51,455 bases of DNA from CAYSYY01 sp964576115 [NCBI: uncultured Gemmatimonadota bacterium] (lineage in GTDB: Bacteria > Blakebacterota > Blakebacteria > Blakebacterales). Shown here one piece after another: positions 1-8,715 of this stretch (its first letter is position 1; each line of letters begins with the position of its first letter). The position numbers and the translations under genes were made by a program. Below the pieces are notes generated by a model. That model ran no database searches. It was not told where the DNA came from and saw only the letters and a program-made list of their open reading frames with translations. The stretch is taken from the NCBI GenBank assembly GCA_964576115.1, contig CAZNUA010000019.1, forward strand, positions 12,096 to 63,550, written 5' to 3'.

Positions 1-69
1 CCTTTCTCTATCAGGAATACTCCCGGCGGGTTCGATACTTCAAGCCATGCGTCGGTGTCGGCACCTACG

Positions 70-97
70 AAAAAGCCGCCCTCGCGGGGCGGCTTCC
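70..97 (-). terminator. Rho-independent terminator of rpsU
   Basis: Read on the minus strand, a perfect 9-bp GC-rich stem (73-81 pairs with 87-95, 5-nt loop) runs straight into a short T tract (TTTTT, complement of 70-74). It lies about 30 nt beyond the rpsU stop codon and so most likely ends that transcript. The T tract is short, so efficiency is uncertain. Confidence 0.75.
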
Positions 98-124
98 GGG
101 ACGGTTCCCGATGACAGCGGGGGT

Positions 125-328
125 TCAGTCCCGGCCGTTGGCGCGGCGGCGCTGCTTGCGCTTCTGGCTCAGCTTGCGCTGGTGCTTGCGCTCGGAGGGC
201 TTGAGGTGGTAGCGCTTGCGCTTCAGGTCCGTCGTTATCCCCTCCTTCTTCACCTGTTTCTGGAAGCGTTTGAGGGTTTTTTCGAAGGACTCGTTGTCAC
301 GGACCTGAACGTACGCCAAGGGACTCAA
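125..328 (-). CDS. rpsU: 30S ribosomal protein S21
   Basis: A small, very basic protein of 67 aa with the S21 core: VRDNESFEKTLKRFQKQ near the N-terminus, then an Arg/Lys-rich tail. S21 binds the 30S platform near the anti-Shine-Dalgarno region of 16S rRNA and helps initiation. Both plausible starts are TTG: the one used here (328) is closely preceded by a GGAGAGGAG Shine-Dalgarno sequence, while a second TTG three codons in (319) would give the more typical N-terminus MAYVQVRDNESFE. The gene is monocistronic: its own promoter-like sequence lies upstream and a hairpin terminator downstream. Confidence 0.93.
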   Translation of the reverse strand: MSPLAYVQVRDNESFEKTLKRFQKQVKKEGITTDLKRKRYHLKPSERKHQRKLSQKRKQRRRANGRD

Positions 329-380
329 CTCCTCTCCTGATGCGGATTTATCGCAAGAACCATCGTCTTATCAGCGTTGC

Positions 381-409
381 TAGATAAGCTAATTCATTGC
401 TTCCGTCAA
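381..409 (-). promoter_or_regulatory. Putative sigma70-type promoter of rpsU
   Basis: On the minus strand TTGACG (complement of 404-409) lies 17 nt before TATCTA (complement of 381-386), which places a start site roughly 45 nt before the rpsU start codon. The -35 element is strong and the -10 weak. The remainder of the 329-471 gap holds no coding sequence or convincing terminator for guaA. Confidence 0.35.
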
Positions 410-471
410 AGGAATAATGGTCGACGATCCACGCTCACAGCCTCCCTGCGAACGTCGGGGACAGGCCGGGC

Positions 472-2307
472 TCACTCCCACTCGATCGTCGAGGGGGGTT
501 TGTGGGTAATGTCGTAAAAGAGGGCCGAGACCCCGTCCAGGGCGGTTATGGCGGCCGTCATTTCTTCGACCACCTCCCAGGGCAGGTCGGCGAACCGGGC
601 CGTCATGGCCTCCTGGCTCATGACCGGCCGCAGAACCACGCTCTCGCCGCCCCCCGGCCCGATCAGGGGAAGCAGAACGGTGATCAGCTGCCAGGCGCTG
701 CGCTCGAGGCCGGCTGTGCGCAGGATCTCCATGGCGATTGCGTCGACTTCGCGCAGGACGTCGAGCCGTTCCCGGGTCACGGTGGCCGCCACCAGATCGA
801 GGTCGGCCGGGTCGGCGGCACTCAGGGTGTAGACGATCCGATTGACCTCCTCCACGGCGTTGGTGATGCGGGTCGATGTCTCCTCGAGCAGGCGCCACTC
901 CCGCTCCCCCCCGCTCAGAGCAGCCGGATGGGCGTAGGTCCGGAAATCACCCTGCACCCCGACGCTGCGTAGCGGCAGAACCGCCGCGCGGTAGCCGTTT
1001 TCGGCCGCCAGAACCTCGGCCCGGGTCTGCGCTGAGGCGAGCCGCTCGGCCTCGTCGGCGGGCAGCGGGGCGCCGTCATGGCAGAGCAGGCGCACTCCCA
1101 GGCCGGGGCCGGGAAAAGGATGCCGCCAGACCAGGGCATCGGGCAGTCCCAGAGCCAGACCCGCCTCCCGGACCTCGTCTTTGTAGAGGTGAGCCAGAGG
1201 TTCGACGACCTTGCCCTGAGCGAGCAGGACCTCGATCTCCTCGACCCGGTTGTGGTGGGTTTTGATCGTGGCGGCGTGACGGGTTCCTCCAGTTTCGATC
1301 GTATCGGGATAGATCGTCCCCTGAGCCAGGAGCCAGCCCCGGTCGAGATCGAATTCATCGAGGTGCTCGCCGGCCACTTCGACAAAGGTACGGCCGATGA
1401 TCTGCCGTTTGATCTCCGGATCGGTCTCTCCGGCCAGGGCCGACAGGAACCGTTCGGAGGCATCGACGCATTCCAGATTGTGATAGCCCTGTTCGGCAAA
1501 GACCCGTTCCACCTCGGCTGACTCGTTCTTGCGCATCAGGCCGTTGTCGATATGGATGCCGTGCACCCTTTCCGCTCCCAGGGCGCTGTTGAGCAGGGCG
1601 AAGCAGACAGTGGAATCGACCCCGCCGGACACGAGCAGGAGAACCCGGTCATCCCCCACCCGCTCGATCAGCTCGGTCCGGATTCCATCGATGTAGTCGC
1701 CCACATCCCATTCCCGGGCGACATCGCAGAGGTCGACGAAGCTTTCGAGCATCGCCATTCCGTTCGGCGTGTGGGTAACCTCGGGGTGGAACTGCAGTCC
1801 GTAGTAATGGCGCACGCGGTCGCCCATGGCGGCGACGGGGCAATCCTCGGTGCTGGCCAGGACCTCGAACCCGGGCGGCAGCTGGACGATCTGGTCGCCG
1901 TGACTCATCCAGACCTGTTCGCGTTCGGCGGCTCCGCGCAGAGGCCCCTCGCGGCGGCGTACCAGCAGGTCGGCCGTGCCGTACTCCTTGACCGAGCCGC
2001 GGGCAACGGTGCCGCCCGTCTGCTGAGCCATCAGATGATGGCCGTAGCAGAGACCGAGAAGGGGAACCCCGAGTTCGAATATCTCGCTGTTGAAAGGCGG
2101 CCGCTCGTCATCGTAGACACTGCTCGGGCCGCCGGAGAAAATGAGGCCCCGCGCGAGCGCCAGTTCTTCGACCGGTGCATCGGGAGGCAGTATCTCGGAA
2201 TACACCCCCAGCCGCCTGATCCGGTTGGCAATGAGGTGGGCGTACTGGCCGCCGAAGTCGAGGACGGCGATGAATTCCCGCTCCGGGGCCGGGCCGGGTG
2301 GGGTCAC
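472..2307 (-). CDS. guaA: GMP synthase (glutamine-hydrolysing), long eukaryote-like form
   Basis: Converts XMP, ATP and glutamine to GMP in the cytosol. The N-terminal class I amidotransferase domain has the nucleophile cysteine in LLGLCYGHH (about residue 87) and the His/Glu pair in GLQFHPEVTH. The ATP-pyrophosphatase domain carries the PP-loop SGGVDST near residue 230. At about 611 aa it is some 85-100 aa longer than E. coli-type enzymes; the extra sequence is in the C-terminal dimerisation region, where LPLRSVGVQGDFRTY resembles the long human-type enzyme. It ends with the family-typical KPPSTIEWE. I chose the GTG at 2307 because it overlaps the nadB stop as GTGA and has GGAAGGA upstream; a GTG at 2325 would add six residues. 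It is last in the envelope operon. Confidence 0.95.
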   Translation of the reverse strand: MTPPGPAPEREFIAVLDFGGQYAHLIANRIRRLGVYSEILPPDAPVEELALARGLIFSGGPSSVYDDERPPFNSEIFELGVPLLGLCYGHHLMAQQTGGTVARGSVKEYGTADLLVRRREGPLRGAAEREQVWMSHGDQIVQLPPGFEVLASTEDCPVAAMGDRVRHYYGLQFHPEVTHTPNGMAMLESFVDLCDVAREWDVGDYIDGIRTELIERVGDDRVLLLVSGGVDSTVCFALLNSALGAERVHGIHIDNGLMRKNESAEVERVFAEQGYHNLECVDASERFLSALAGETDPEIKRQIIGRTFVEVAGEHLDEFDLDRGWLLAQGTIYPDTIETGGTRHAATIKTHHNRVEEIEVLLAQGKVVEPLAHLYKDEVREAGLALGLPDALVWRHPFPGPGLGVRLLCHDGAPLPADEAERLASAQTRAEVLAAENGYRAAVLPLRSVGVQGDFRTYAHPAALSGGEREWRLLEETSTRITNAVEEVNRIVYTLSAADPADLDLVAATVTRERLDVLREVDAIAMEILRTAGLERSAWQLITVLLPLIGPGGGESVVLRPVMSQEAMTARFADLPWEVVEEMTAAITALDGVSALFYDITHKPPSTIEWE

Positions 2308-3962
2308 GGGGTGATATCCTTCCACTGCAGGGTTGTCAGGGTGTCGCGCTCATCCAGCTCGGGGTCGGCCTCGGGATAGTCGGTGACGTTATGCAGGCCC
2401 CGGCTCTCGGGCCGCGACAGGGCCGAACGGGTGATCAGCAGGGCTACCTGGGCCAGGTTGCGCAGTTCGAGCAGCTCGCCGGTGACCCGCGTCCAGCGAT
2501 AGTAGTTTTCGATCTCGCGGGCGATCAGTGTCAGCCGGCGCGCGGCGCGTTCGAGACGGCCGACCGAACGCACGATACCCACATAGTCCCACATGATATT
2601 GCGGATTCCGTCCCGGTCGTGGCTCGTCATGACCCGTTCGCGCTGCTCGTGGGTGCCCTCGACGTCCCAGGGAGGCACGTCGGGCACGTCCAGATCGCCG
2701 GCGGCGAACACCTCGCGTCCCCGCCGAGCCGCCAGCTCGGCGAACACGAGCCCCTCGAGCAGGCTGTTGCTGGCCAGCCGGTTGGCGCCGTGTACGCCGG
2801 TGCAGGCCACTTCGCCGATGGCGAAGAGCCGGCCGAGATCGGTCTGGCCGGCCAGATCGGTCGGCAGTCCGCCGCACATGTAGTGGGCGGCCGGCACGAC
2901 CGGGATCGGTTCGGTGGCGGGATCGATCCCCAGCTCCCGGCAGGTCTTCACGATATTCGGGAAGCGCTCTTCGATCGCGGCCGGGGTGCGCCTGGAGAGA
3001 TCGAGCAGAACATGGGAGTTCCCGCTCTCCTTCAGGCGACGGTCGATCGCCCGGGCGACGATATCACGGGGAGCCAGATCGCGCAGTTCGTGCTCGCTCT
3101 CCATGAAGGCCCGTCCCTCGTGATCGCGCAGGATGGCCCCGAAGCCCCGCACGGCTTCGCTGATGAGAAAAGCCGGATCGCCGGTGCCGTAGAGCGAGGT
3201 GGGATGAAACTGCATGAACTCCAGGTTGGCCAGACGCGAACCGGCCCGGGCGGCCATGGCCAACCCGTCGCCGGTGGCGATATCGGGATTGGTGGTGTGC
3301 CGGTAGACCTGTCCGCAGCCGCCGGTAGCGAGGAAGGTGAGCCGGGCCGGATAGGGTTCGACCTCCCCCGAGGCGGTGTCGAGTACGTACGCGCCATAGA
3401 CCGTCTGATGCTCTCCGACCCGCCGGAGGCCGAGAAAGTGCTCGGTGATCAAGTCGACCCCGATGTGATTTTCGAACATGAGCACGTTGGGATGAGAGGT
3501 CACGGCCTCGACCAGGGCCCGTTCCACTTCCTGACCGGTCAGATCGTGCACGTGCACGATTCGCGAGTGGGTGTGCCCCCCCTCGCGCCCCAGACGCAGG
3601 GGCGAACCGCCGTCGGGGGCCTCGCCCGCCCCCTCGTCGACCAGGGGGGTCTCGGTCCGGTTGAAATCCACCCCCAGATCGAGCAGTTCGCCGATCAGGC
3701 GCGGGGCCTCCCGGACCATGACCCGGACCGCCTCGGGTCGGCAGAGACCGGCCCCGGCTTTGAGGGTGTCGGCGATATGGGACTCGAAATCGTCGAGCGG
3801 GCTCAGGACCGCCGCGATTCCTCCCTGGGCATAGTTGGTGGCCGAGGTCCGGTCCTCTTTCTTGGTGACCACGGCGACCCGGCCGGCGTCGGCGAGTTTG
3901 AGAGCGGTGGTGAGCCCGGCTATGCCGCTGCCCAGGACCAGGAAGTCGAAGGGTTCGGTCAT
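2304..3962 (-). CDS. nadB: L-aspartate oxidase
   Basis: FAD enzyme that oxidises L-aspartate to iminoaspartate, the first step of de novo NAD synthesis. The N-terminal dinucleotide-binding motif VLGSGIAGLTTALKLAD is intact, as are the flavoprotein motifs LATGGCGQVY, FMQFHPTSLY and HYMCGGLPTD that separate this family and its succinate dehydrogenase relatives from other oxidases. A C-terminal helical domain follows, for a normal 552 aa. The ATG overlaps the lpxK stop by 4 nt (ATGA) and its own stop overlaps the guaA GTG, so translation is probably coupled. No nadA or nadC is adjacent, so this is a metabolic passenger in a lipid A operon. Confidence 0.95.
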   Translation of the reverse strand: MTEPFDFLVLGSGIAGLTTALKLADAGRVAVVTKKEDRTSATNYAQGGIAAVLSPLDDFESHIADTLKAGAGLCRPEAVRVMVREAPRLIGELLDLGVDFNRTETPLVDEGAGEAPDGGSPLRLGREGGHTHSRIVHVHDLTGQEVERALVEAVTSHPNVLMFENHIGVDLITEHFLGLRRVGEHQTVYGAYVLDTASGEVEPYPARLTFLATGGCGQVYRHTTNPDIATGDGLAMAARAGSRLANLEFMQFHPTSLYGTGDPAFLISEAVRGFGAILRDHEGRAFMESEHELRDLAPRDIVARAIDRRLKESGNSHVLLDLSRRTPAAIEERFPNIVKTCRELGIDPATEPIPVVPAAHYMCGGLPTDLAGQTDLGRLFAIGEVACTGVHGANRLASNSLLEGLVFAELAARRGREVFAAGDLDVPDVPPWDVEGTHEQRERVMTSHDRDGIRNIMWDYVGIVRSVGRLERAARRLTLIAREIENYYRWTRVTGELLELRNLAQVALLITRSALSRPESRGLHNVTDYPEADPELDERDTLTTLQWKDITP

Positions 3963-5080
3963 GTCAGGGCTCCCGCGATCAGGTCGATGGTGCGGGGCTC
4001 GAAGCCGGCTTCGGCCACCCAGAGTTCCTCGGCGATGCCCAGCCCCGCCGGCACCAGCTTGGTTTCGTCCTTGGCGGTGGTCACGATCACTTCCCCTCCA
4101 GCCACGTGGCGGCGCTCCCTGATCAGATCGATATCGGTTCCGGAGTAGGCATGATGATCACCGAAGCGGAGATGATCAACCACCTGCGCGCCCCGTCCCG
4201 CGATCTCGTTTTCGAAGGCTCCGGGATTGGCGATTCCCGACACGAGCAGGACCGGACGATCCGCGAGCCAGGAGGTGGGTTCGATCGTTCCCCCGCCGCC
4301 CGGCCGCAGTCCCTCGATACGTATCACCCCGCTGACGACCTCGGCCCCTCGGCCCAGAGCGTGCAGCAGGCGGGCGAGCCGGGGGGGGATGGGCAGGACG
4401 GCTTCGCTTCCCCGGTGGACGAGAATGAAGAGATCGGCTTCGCGCAGGGCCGAAAGGGGTTCGCGCAAACGACCGGCCGGCAGAGTCCAGCCGTTCCCGA
4501 AGGGATCGGCGGCATCGAGCAGAACGATATCGGCGTCGCGTTCCAGTCGCCGGTGCTGGTAGCCGTCGTCGAGCAGGACGATTTCGGAGCGGTAGCGATC
4601 GCGCGCCAGCCGCACTCCCAGAGTCCGGTCGCGACTGACGATCACCGGTACCGGCACGGCCCGGGCGATCATCACCGGTTCGTCGCCGGCCTGGGTCACC
4701 GTGACCAGGGGACCCGAACCGTCGCTCACCAGCAGCGGCCCCGATCCCCGTCCCACCGCCCGGTAGCCGCGGGAGACGACCGCCACCCGGACATCGCGTT
4801 CGCGCAGGGCGCGGGCCAGCCCGATCACCAGTGGCGTCTTGCCGGTGCCCCCGACGGTGATGTTTCCGATCGAGACGACCGTGAGACCGGTGACGCGTCG
4901 CCGGCGCATCAAGCCGGTGCGGCCGATCTCGCGCCAGCCCCAGGTCAGACCGGCATAGAAGGCGGCGGCGGGGACGAGCAGACAGTACGCGACAGCTTCG
5001 AGCAGGGTCAGCCGGCGCGGCCGGTGACCCGACCAGATGACCCGCAGGCCGGCTTCGACACGGGAGCGCAGACCGGTCAC
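3959..5080 (-). CDS. lpxK: Tetraacyldisaccharide 4'-kinase
   Basis: Phosphorylates the 4' position of the lipid A disaccharide at the inner membrane. An N-terminal hydrophobic segment (about residues 20-40, LLEAVAYCLLVPAAAFYAG) anchors it. The P-loop-like motif GNITVGGTGKTPLV, the VVSRGYR motif and LLDDGYQHRRL are all as expected for LpxK. Length is 373 aa, slightly longer than E. coli. The frame stays open far upstream, but the GTG at 5080 overlapping the waaA stop as GTGA is the convincing start, because residues before it have no LpxK character. It lies between waaA and nadB. Confidence 0.93.
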   Translation of the reverse strand: MTGLRSRVEAGLRVIWSGHRPRRLTLLEAVAYCLLVPAAAFYAGLTWGWREIGRTGLMRRRRVTGLTVVSIGNITVGGTGKTPLVIGLARALRERDVRVAVVSRGYRAVGRGSGPLLVSDGSGPLVTVTQAGDEPVMIARAVPVPVIVSRDRTLGVRLARDRYRSEIVLLDDGYQHRRLERDADIVLLDAADPFGNGWTLPAGRLREPLSALREADLFILVHRGSEAVLPIPPRLARLLHALGRGAEVVSGVIRIEGLRPGGGGTIEPTSWLADRPVLLVSGIANPGAFENEIAGRGAQVVDHLRFGDHHAYSGTDIDLIRERRHVAGGEVIVTTAKDETKLVPAGLGIAEELWVAEAGFEPRTIDLIAGALT

Positions 5081-6465
5081 GGTTCCTCTCCGGCCTCGGC
5101 GGCGACAATACTGCCGCGATCGGGCCGGCCCCGGCGCTCGGAGGCGTGCTGCAGACCCAGCAGGCGCCGGTAGCGTTCCACGATATCCGAACGCGTACCC
5201 CGCCCGGCCGCCACCGCTTCCCGGGCCGCCTCGCCGATGTCCCGCCGCAGGGCGGGATCGGCCAGCAGATCGGCCAGTTGCGCGCCGAGTTCCCCGGCCG
5301 ACGCGACCCGACGGCCGCCGCCTGCGCCGAGCAGCAGCTCGTCGGCTCCGGCGGTTTCGCCGGTATACGGGCCGAAGAGAACCGGGACGGCATAGAGCGC
5401 GGGCTCGAGCAGGTTGTGCCCGCCGGTCGGGACCAGACTGCCCCCCACGAAAGCCGTATCGGAGGCGGCATAGATGCTCTCGAGTTCGCCGATGGTATCG
5501 AGCAGAAGCACCCGGGCCGGGCCGGGTCCGCTCCCCGACGGCAGTGTCGAGCGCCGGACCGCGTCGTACCCGGCACCGGCAATCAGACTCTCGACCTCGG
5601 CGGCCCGATGCGGGTAGCGGGGAGCGAGAACGAGGAGCAGATCGGGATGTTCGTTGAAGACCGGGCGGCAGGCTTCGAGAACGATCTCTTCTTCTCCCTG
5701 ACGGGTGCTCCCGGCGGTGAAGATCGGCCGTTCGAGCGGCAGACCGAGGCGGGCGCGGCGGGCGGGGACCGGTTCGTCCTCGATCCTGGCCAGCGGTTCC
5801 GATTTCAGATCCCCGGTCACCGCCACCCGGTTCCGGTCGGCACCCAGCGCCACGAAGCGCTCGGCATCGGCGGCCGATTTCACGCAGACCAGATCGAGTC
5901 GGGCCAGAACCCGGCTCATAGCGGCCCGCAGCCACAGGTAACGCCGGAAGCCCCTGACCGAGAGACGGCCGTTGACGACCACCAGACGGGTGCCGTACGC
6001 AGCGGTCTGCAGGATCAGGTTGGGCCACAGTTCGGTCTCGGCGATCACCAGAACCTGCGGGTGCAGGCGCCGGATGGCCCGCCGGACGATGACAGGAGAA
6101 TCGAGCGGCAGGTAGAGCAGAAAAACGCTTTCCCCCAGCAGCTGCCGGGCGCGTTCCCGGCCGGTGCTGGTAACGGTCGTCACCACCACCGGCAGGTCGG
6201 GGGTCAGGGCGGCGATGCGGGGCAGAATACGCGCCAGCACCCCAATCTCACCCACACTGGCGGCGTGCAGCCAGATCGTCCCGGCCCGGTCGGCCGCCTC
6301 GCGCACGCGGCGGGGAATGAATCCGTACCGGCTCGGCGTCCCTCCCCCGCTCCGGGCGTCGACAACGAGCCAGAAGGGGAGCATCAGCACCGCAGCGAGG
6401 GTACCTGCCAGACCGTAGAGTGCGGTCAGCAGGACCTCCGGGATTTTCCTCAGGGCGGAACGCAT
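5077..6465 (-). CDS. waaA: 3-deoxy-D-manno-octulosonic acid (Kdo) transferase
   Basis: Family GT30 enzyme that adds Kdo to the lipid A precursor on the cytoplasmic face of the inner membrane. It starts with one membrane anchor (about residues 10-35), followed by IWLHAASVGE, which holds the catalytic glutamate of this family, then AETELWPNL and, in the C-terminal nucleotide-sugar domain, GGSLVPTGGHNLLEPA. It is 462 aa, longer than the usual 420-430, with an extra charged tail after about residue 430. Whether it adds one, two or more Kdo residues cannot be read from the sequence. Its ATG shares one base with the lpxB stop codon (TAATG). Confidence 0.95.
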   Translation of the reverse strand: MRSALRKIPEVLLTALYGLAGTLAAVLMLPFWLVVDARSGGGTPSRYGFIPRRVREAADRAGTIWLHAASVGEIGVLARILPRIAALTPDLPVVVTTVTSTGRERARQLLGESVFLLYLPLDSPVIVRRAIRRLHPQVLVIAETELWPNLILQTAAYGTRLVVVNGRLSVRGFRRYLWLRAAMSRVLARLDLVCVKSAADAERFVALGADRNRVAVTGDLKSEPLARIEDEPVPARRARLGLPLERPIFTAGSTRQGEEEIVLEACRPVFNEHPDLLLVLAPRYPHRAAEVESLIAGAGYDAVRRSTLPSGSGPGPARVLLLDTIGELESIYAASDTAFVGGSLVPTGGHNLLEPALYAVPVLFGPYTGETAGADELLLGAGGGRRVASAGELGAQLADLLADPALRRDIGEAAREAVAAGRGTRSDIVERYRRLLGLQHASERRGRPDRGSIVAAEAGEEP

Positions 6466-7691
6466 TACCCCGCTCCCCCCGCAGAGGACGTCTCCATGAG
6501 CTCTTCAGCCAGTTCGGCGGTGCGGGCGGCCGCTCCCGGGGGACCGAGCCGTTCGGCCAGGCGTTCGAGCCCGGCCGTGACCTCGTCGCGTGCGCTCCCC
6601 TCGGCCAGCAGCGGTTCGAGGTGTGCCGCGACGACCTGACCGGTAACCCGGTCCTGGAGCAGTTCGGGGACCAGCCGGCGGCCGAGAACGAGGTTGACCA
6701 GCCCGATGTGCGGCACCCGCACGCGACGCCGCCCGATCCACCACGAGAGAGGATTGAGACGGTAGACAATAACCATCGGGCAGCCCAGAAGACCGGCTTC
6801 GAGAGTAGCGGTTCCCGAGGCCACGACGGCTCCCCGGGCCGCGGCCAGAACGTCGGCGGTGCGATTGCGGACCAGATGGATACCGTCGGCGGCGGTGAAG
6901 CCTCCCGGTGACGGCACCGCCGGAGCGAGAGCGAGCGGACCGGCGGCGAGCTGTTCGGCGTAGATCTCCCGCTCCACTCCCGGTGCGGCGCAGATGACCG
7001 GGATCAGCTCGGGCCTCTCACGGCGCAGCTCGGCCACGGCACAGGCCATGGCGGGCAGTAGACGGCTGATCTCCTGCCGACGGCTGCCTGGCAGGAGCGC
7101 AACCAGGGGGGCTTCGGCGGGCAGGAGCATCTCGCGACGCAGAGTCGCGGCACCGACCCGCGGGAGGGCGGCATCGAGCAAGGGGTGTCCGACAAAGACG
7201 GCCCGGGGCTCGACTCCGTACTCATCCCCGGTGCGGGCGTAGAAGTCCGGCTCGAAAGGCAGCACACAGGCAATCAGATCGGTTACCCGGGCCAGGTCGA
7301 CGACGCGCTCTTCGTGCCAGGCCCAGACCTGGGGTGAGACGTAGTAGAGAACCGGCAGATCGAGTTCGCGGGCGAAGCTCGCCAGGCGCAGGTTGAAGGC
7401 GGGGTAATCCACCAGCACCAGCAGATCGGGGCGCTCGGTGAGCAGGTGCCGTTTCATGTCGCGCAGAACCCGGCGCAGATAGGGCAGGTGACGCACCACT
7501 TCGGCGAAGCCCATGAAAGCCAGCTCGTCGCTGTGATGCAGTAACCGCACCCCGGCTTCCTGCAGAGCTGCTCCCCCGATACCGCTCCACCGTACGCCCG
7601 GCCGGCGCCGGGTCAGTTCGGTCACCAGTCCGGCTCCGTGCCGGTCGCCCGAGGCTTCTCCGGCGACAATGACGGCGTGCTCCGACCCCAT
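6465..7691 (-). CDS. lpxB: Lipid-A-disaccharide synthase
   Basis: GT19 glycosyltransferase that joins UDP-2,3-diacylglucosamine and lipid X into the tetraacyl disaccharide. The start IVAGEASGDRHGAGL, followed by FMGFAEVVRHLP, the central LVLVDYPAFNLRLA and YYVSPQVWAWHE, and LLPGSRRQEISRLLP are all LpxB signatures; length is 408 aa. It begins 1 nt after the stop of the Gfo/Idh/MocA gene. The hydrolase that must supply lipid X (LpxH, LpxI or LpxG) is not in this window. Confidence 0.96.
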   Translation of the reverse strand: MGSEHAVIVAGEASGDRHGAGLVTELTRRRPGVRWSGIGGAALQEAGVRLLHHSDELAFMGFAEVVRHLPYLRRVLRDMKRHLLTERPDLLVLVDYPAFNLRLASFARELDLPVLYYVSPQVWAWHEERVVDLARVTDLIACVLPFEPDFYARTGDEYGVEPRAVFVGHPLLDAALPRVGAATLRREMLLPAEAPLVALLPGSRRQEISRLLPAMACAVAELRRERPELIPVICAAPGVEREIYAEQLAAGPLALAPAVPSPGGFTAADGIHLVRNRTADVLAAARGAVVASGTATLEAGLLGCPMVIVYRLNPLSWWIGRRRVRVPHIGLVNLVLGRRLVPELLQDRVTGQVVAAHLEPLLAEGSARDEVTAGLERLAERLGPPGAAARTAELAEELMETSSAGGAG

Positions 7692-7692
7692 T

Positions 7693-8715
7693 TCAGCCGG
7701 CTTCGATCAGGCGGGTGATCTCTTCGGCGAGCTCGAGAGCGGCGACCGCCTCGGCCGCACTCACCCCGGCCGGTCCCGTCGACCCGGCGCCGTCGCGCCG
7801 GGCCAGAACGGCACGCAGAAAAGCATCGATCTCGACCGCCAGAGCATCCCGCCCGCCCCGCTCCTCTGCCCGGGTGATGGTGCGGTCCTCGAGGGTGAGA
7901 ACGGGATCCTCGCCGGGGCCGGGGGGCTCGTCAGCCGGGCGCAGCCGGATCGTTTCGCGCACGCCGCTCTGCAGATCGAGGGAAAGATAAGTCCGGGGCT
8001 GGAAGATGCGCAGTTTGCGCATCGCGCCGAGCGATATCCGGCTGGCCGTGACGTTCGCCACGCAGCCGCCGGGAAAGGTCAGGCGGGCGTTGGCGATGTC
8101 TGGCCCGGGAGTGATGACTCCCACCCCCGAGGCGGCGATGTCGGCCGGGGACTCCCCCACCAGGTGGAGGATCAGATCCAGGTCGTGCACCATGAGATCG
8201 AGAACCACCCCGACATCGGTACCGCGCGGATTCCAGGGCGCCAGTCGGTGGGTCTCGATGAATCCGGGGGCCAGGTCGGCGGTTTCGAGCCCCTCGAGCG
8301 CCGGATTGAAGCGTTCGACGTGTCCGACCTGCAGAATCCGTTCGGCGGCCGTGGCCAGTTCGGCCAGCCGGTGCGCCCCGGCGGCGGTGTCGGCCAGCGG
8401 CTTCTCGACCAGCAGGTCGCATCCGGCCTCGAGAGCGGTGCGGGCCACGTCGACGTGGTCGGCGGTCGGGACCGCGACCGAAACCGCTTCGCTCGCGGCC
8501 AGGCACGCCTCGAGCGTGTCCGCCTCGGTGACCGGCACCGCGGTGGTTCCAGCCCGTTCCCGGGCCCGGGCCCGGGCAGCGGGATCGCGGTCGTAGAGAC
8601 AGATCCCCTCGACCGCCGGATGTTCGAGGTACTTGTCTAGATGGTAGGAGCCCAGGTGCCCGAGGCCGACCACACCGATCCCGAGCCGTCCGGAACGGTG
8701 CGGTTCGGAACTCAC
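7693..8715 (-). CDS. Gfo/Idh/MocA oxidoreductase in the lipid A operon (GnnA-like?)
   Basis: An NAD(P)-dependent sugar dehydrogenase-type protein of 340 aa. The Rossmann motif is IGVVGLGHLGSYH at about residues 12-24, the family motif LLVEKPLAD is near residue 127, and VGHVERFNPA plus DLMVHDLDLILHL (catalytic His region) follow. Its GTG overlaps the lpxA stop (GTGA) and lpxB begins 1 nt after its stop, so it belongs to lipid A synthesis. In Acidithiobacillus and Leptospira a protein of this family, GnnA, oxidises UDP-GlcNAc at C3 so that the aminotransferase GnnB can make the diamino sugar of amide-linked lipid A, and gnnA can lie between lpxA and lpxB. No GnnB-like gene is seen here, so the substrate is an inference. 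Confidence 0.85.
   Translation of the reverse strand: MSSEPHRSGRLGIGVVGLGHLGSYHLDKYLEHPAVEGICLYDRDPAARARARERAGTTAVPVTEADTLEACLAASEAVSVAVPTADHVDVARTALEAGCDLLVEKPLADTAAGAHRLAELATAAERILQVGHVERFNPALEGLETADLAPGFIETHRLAPWNPRGTDVGVVLDLMVHDLDLILHLVGESPADIAASGVGVITPGPDIANARLTFPGGCVANVTASRISLGAMRKLRIFQPRTYLSLDLQSGVRETIRLRPADEPPGPGEDPVLTLEDRTITRAEERGGRDALAVEIDAFLRAVLARRDGAGSTGPAGVSAAEAVAALELAEEITRLIEAG

Noticed and set aside
2308-2325. Upstream GTG at 2325 as the guaA start
   Set aside because: It gives a 22-nt overlap with nadB and lacks a good ribosome-binding site, whereas the GTG at 2307 has GGAAGGA and the GTGA overlap seen throughout the operon. The difference is six residues.
2298-4148. Long plus-strand open frame (over 600 codons) antisense to nadB and lpxK
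   Set aside because: It mirrors genuine genes in a high-GC sequence, where antisense stops are rare; the product is low-complexity Gly/His/Asp-rich with no motif. Similar antisense frames over bamA (12445-15036), the receptor (15098-17269) and the M14 gene (33994-37521) were rejected on the same grounds.
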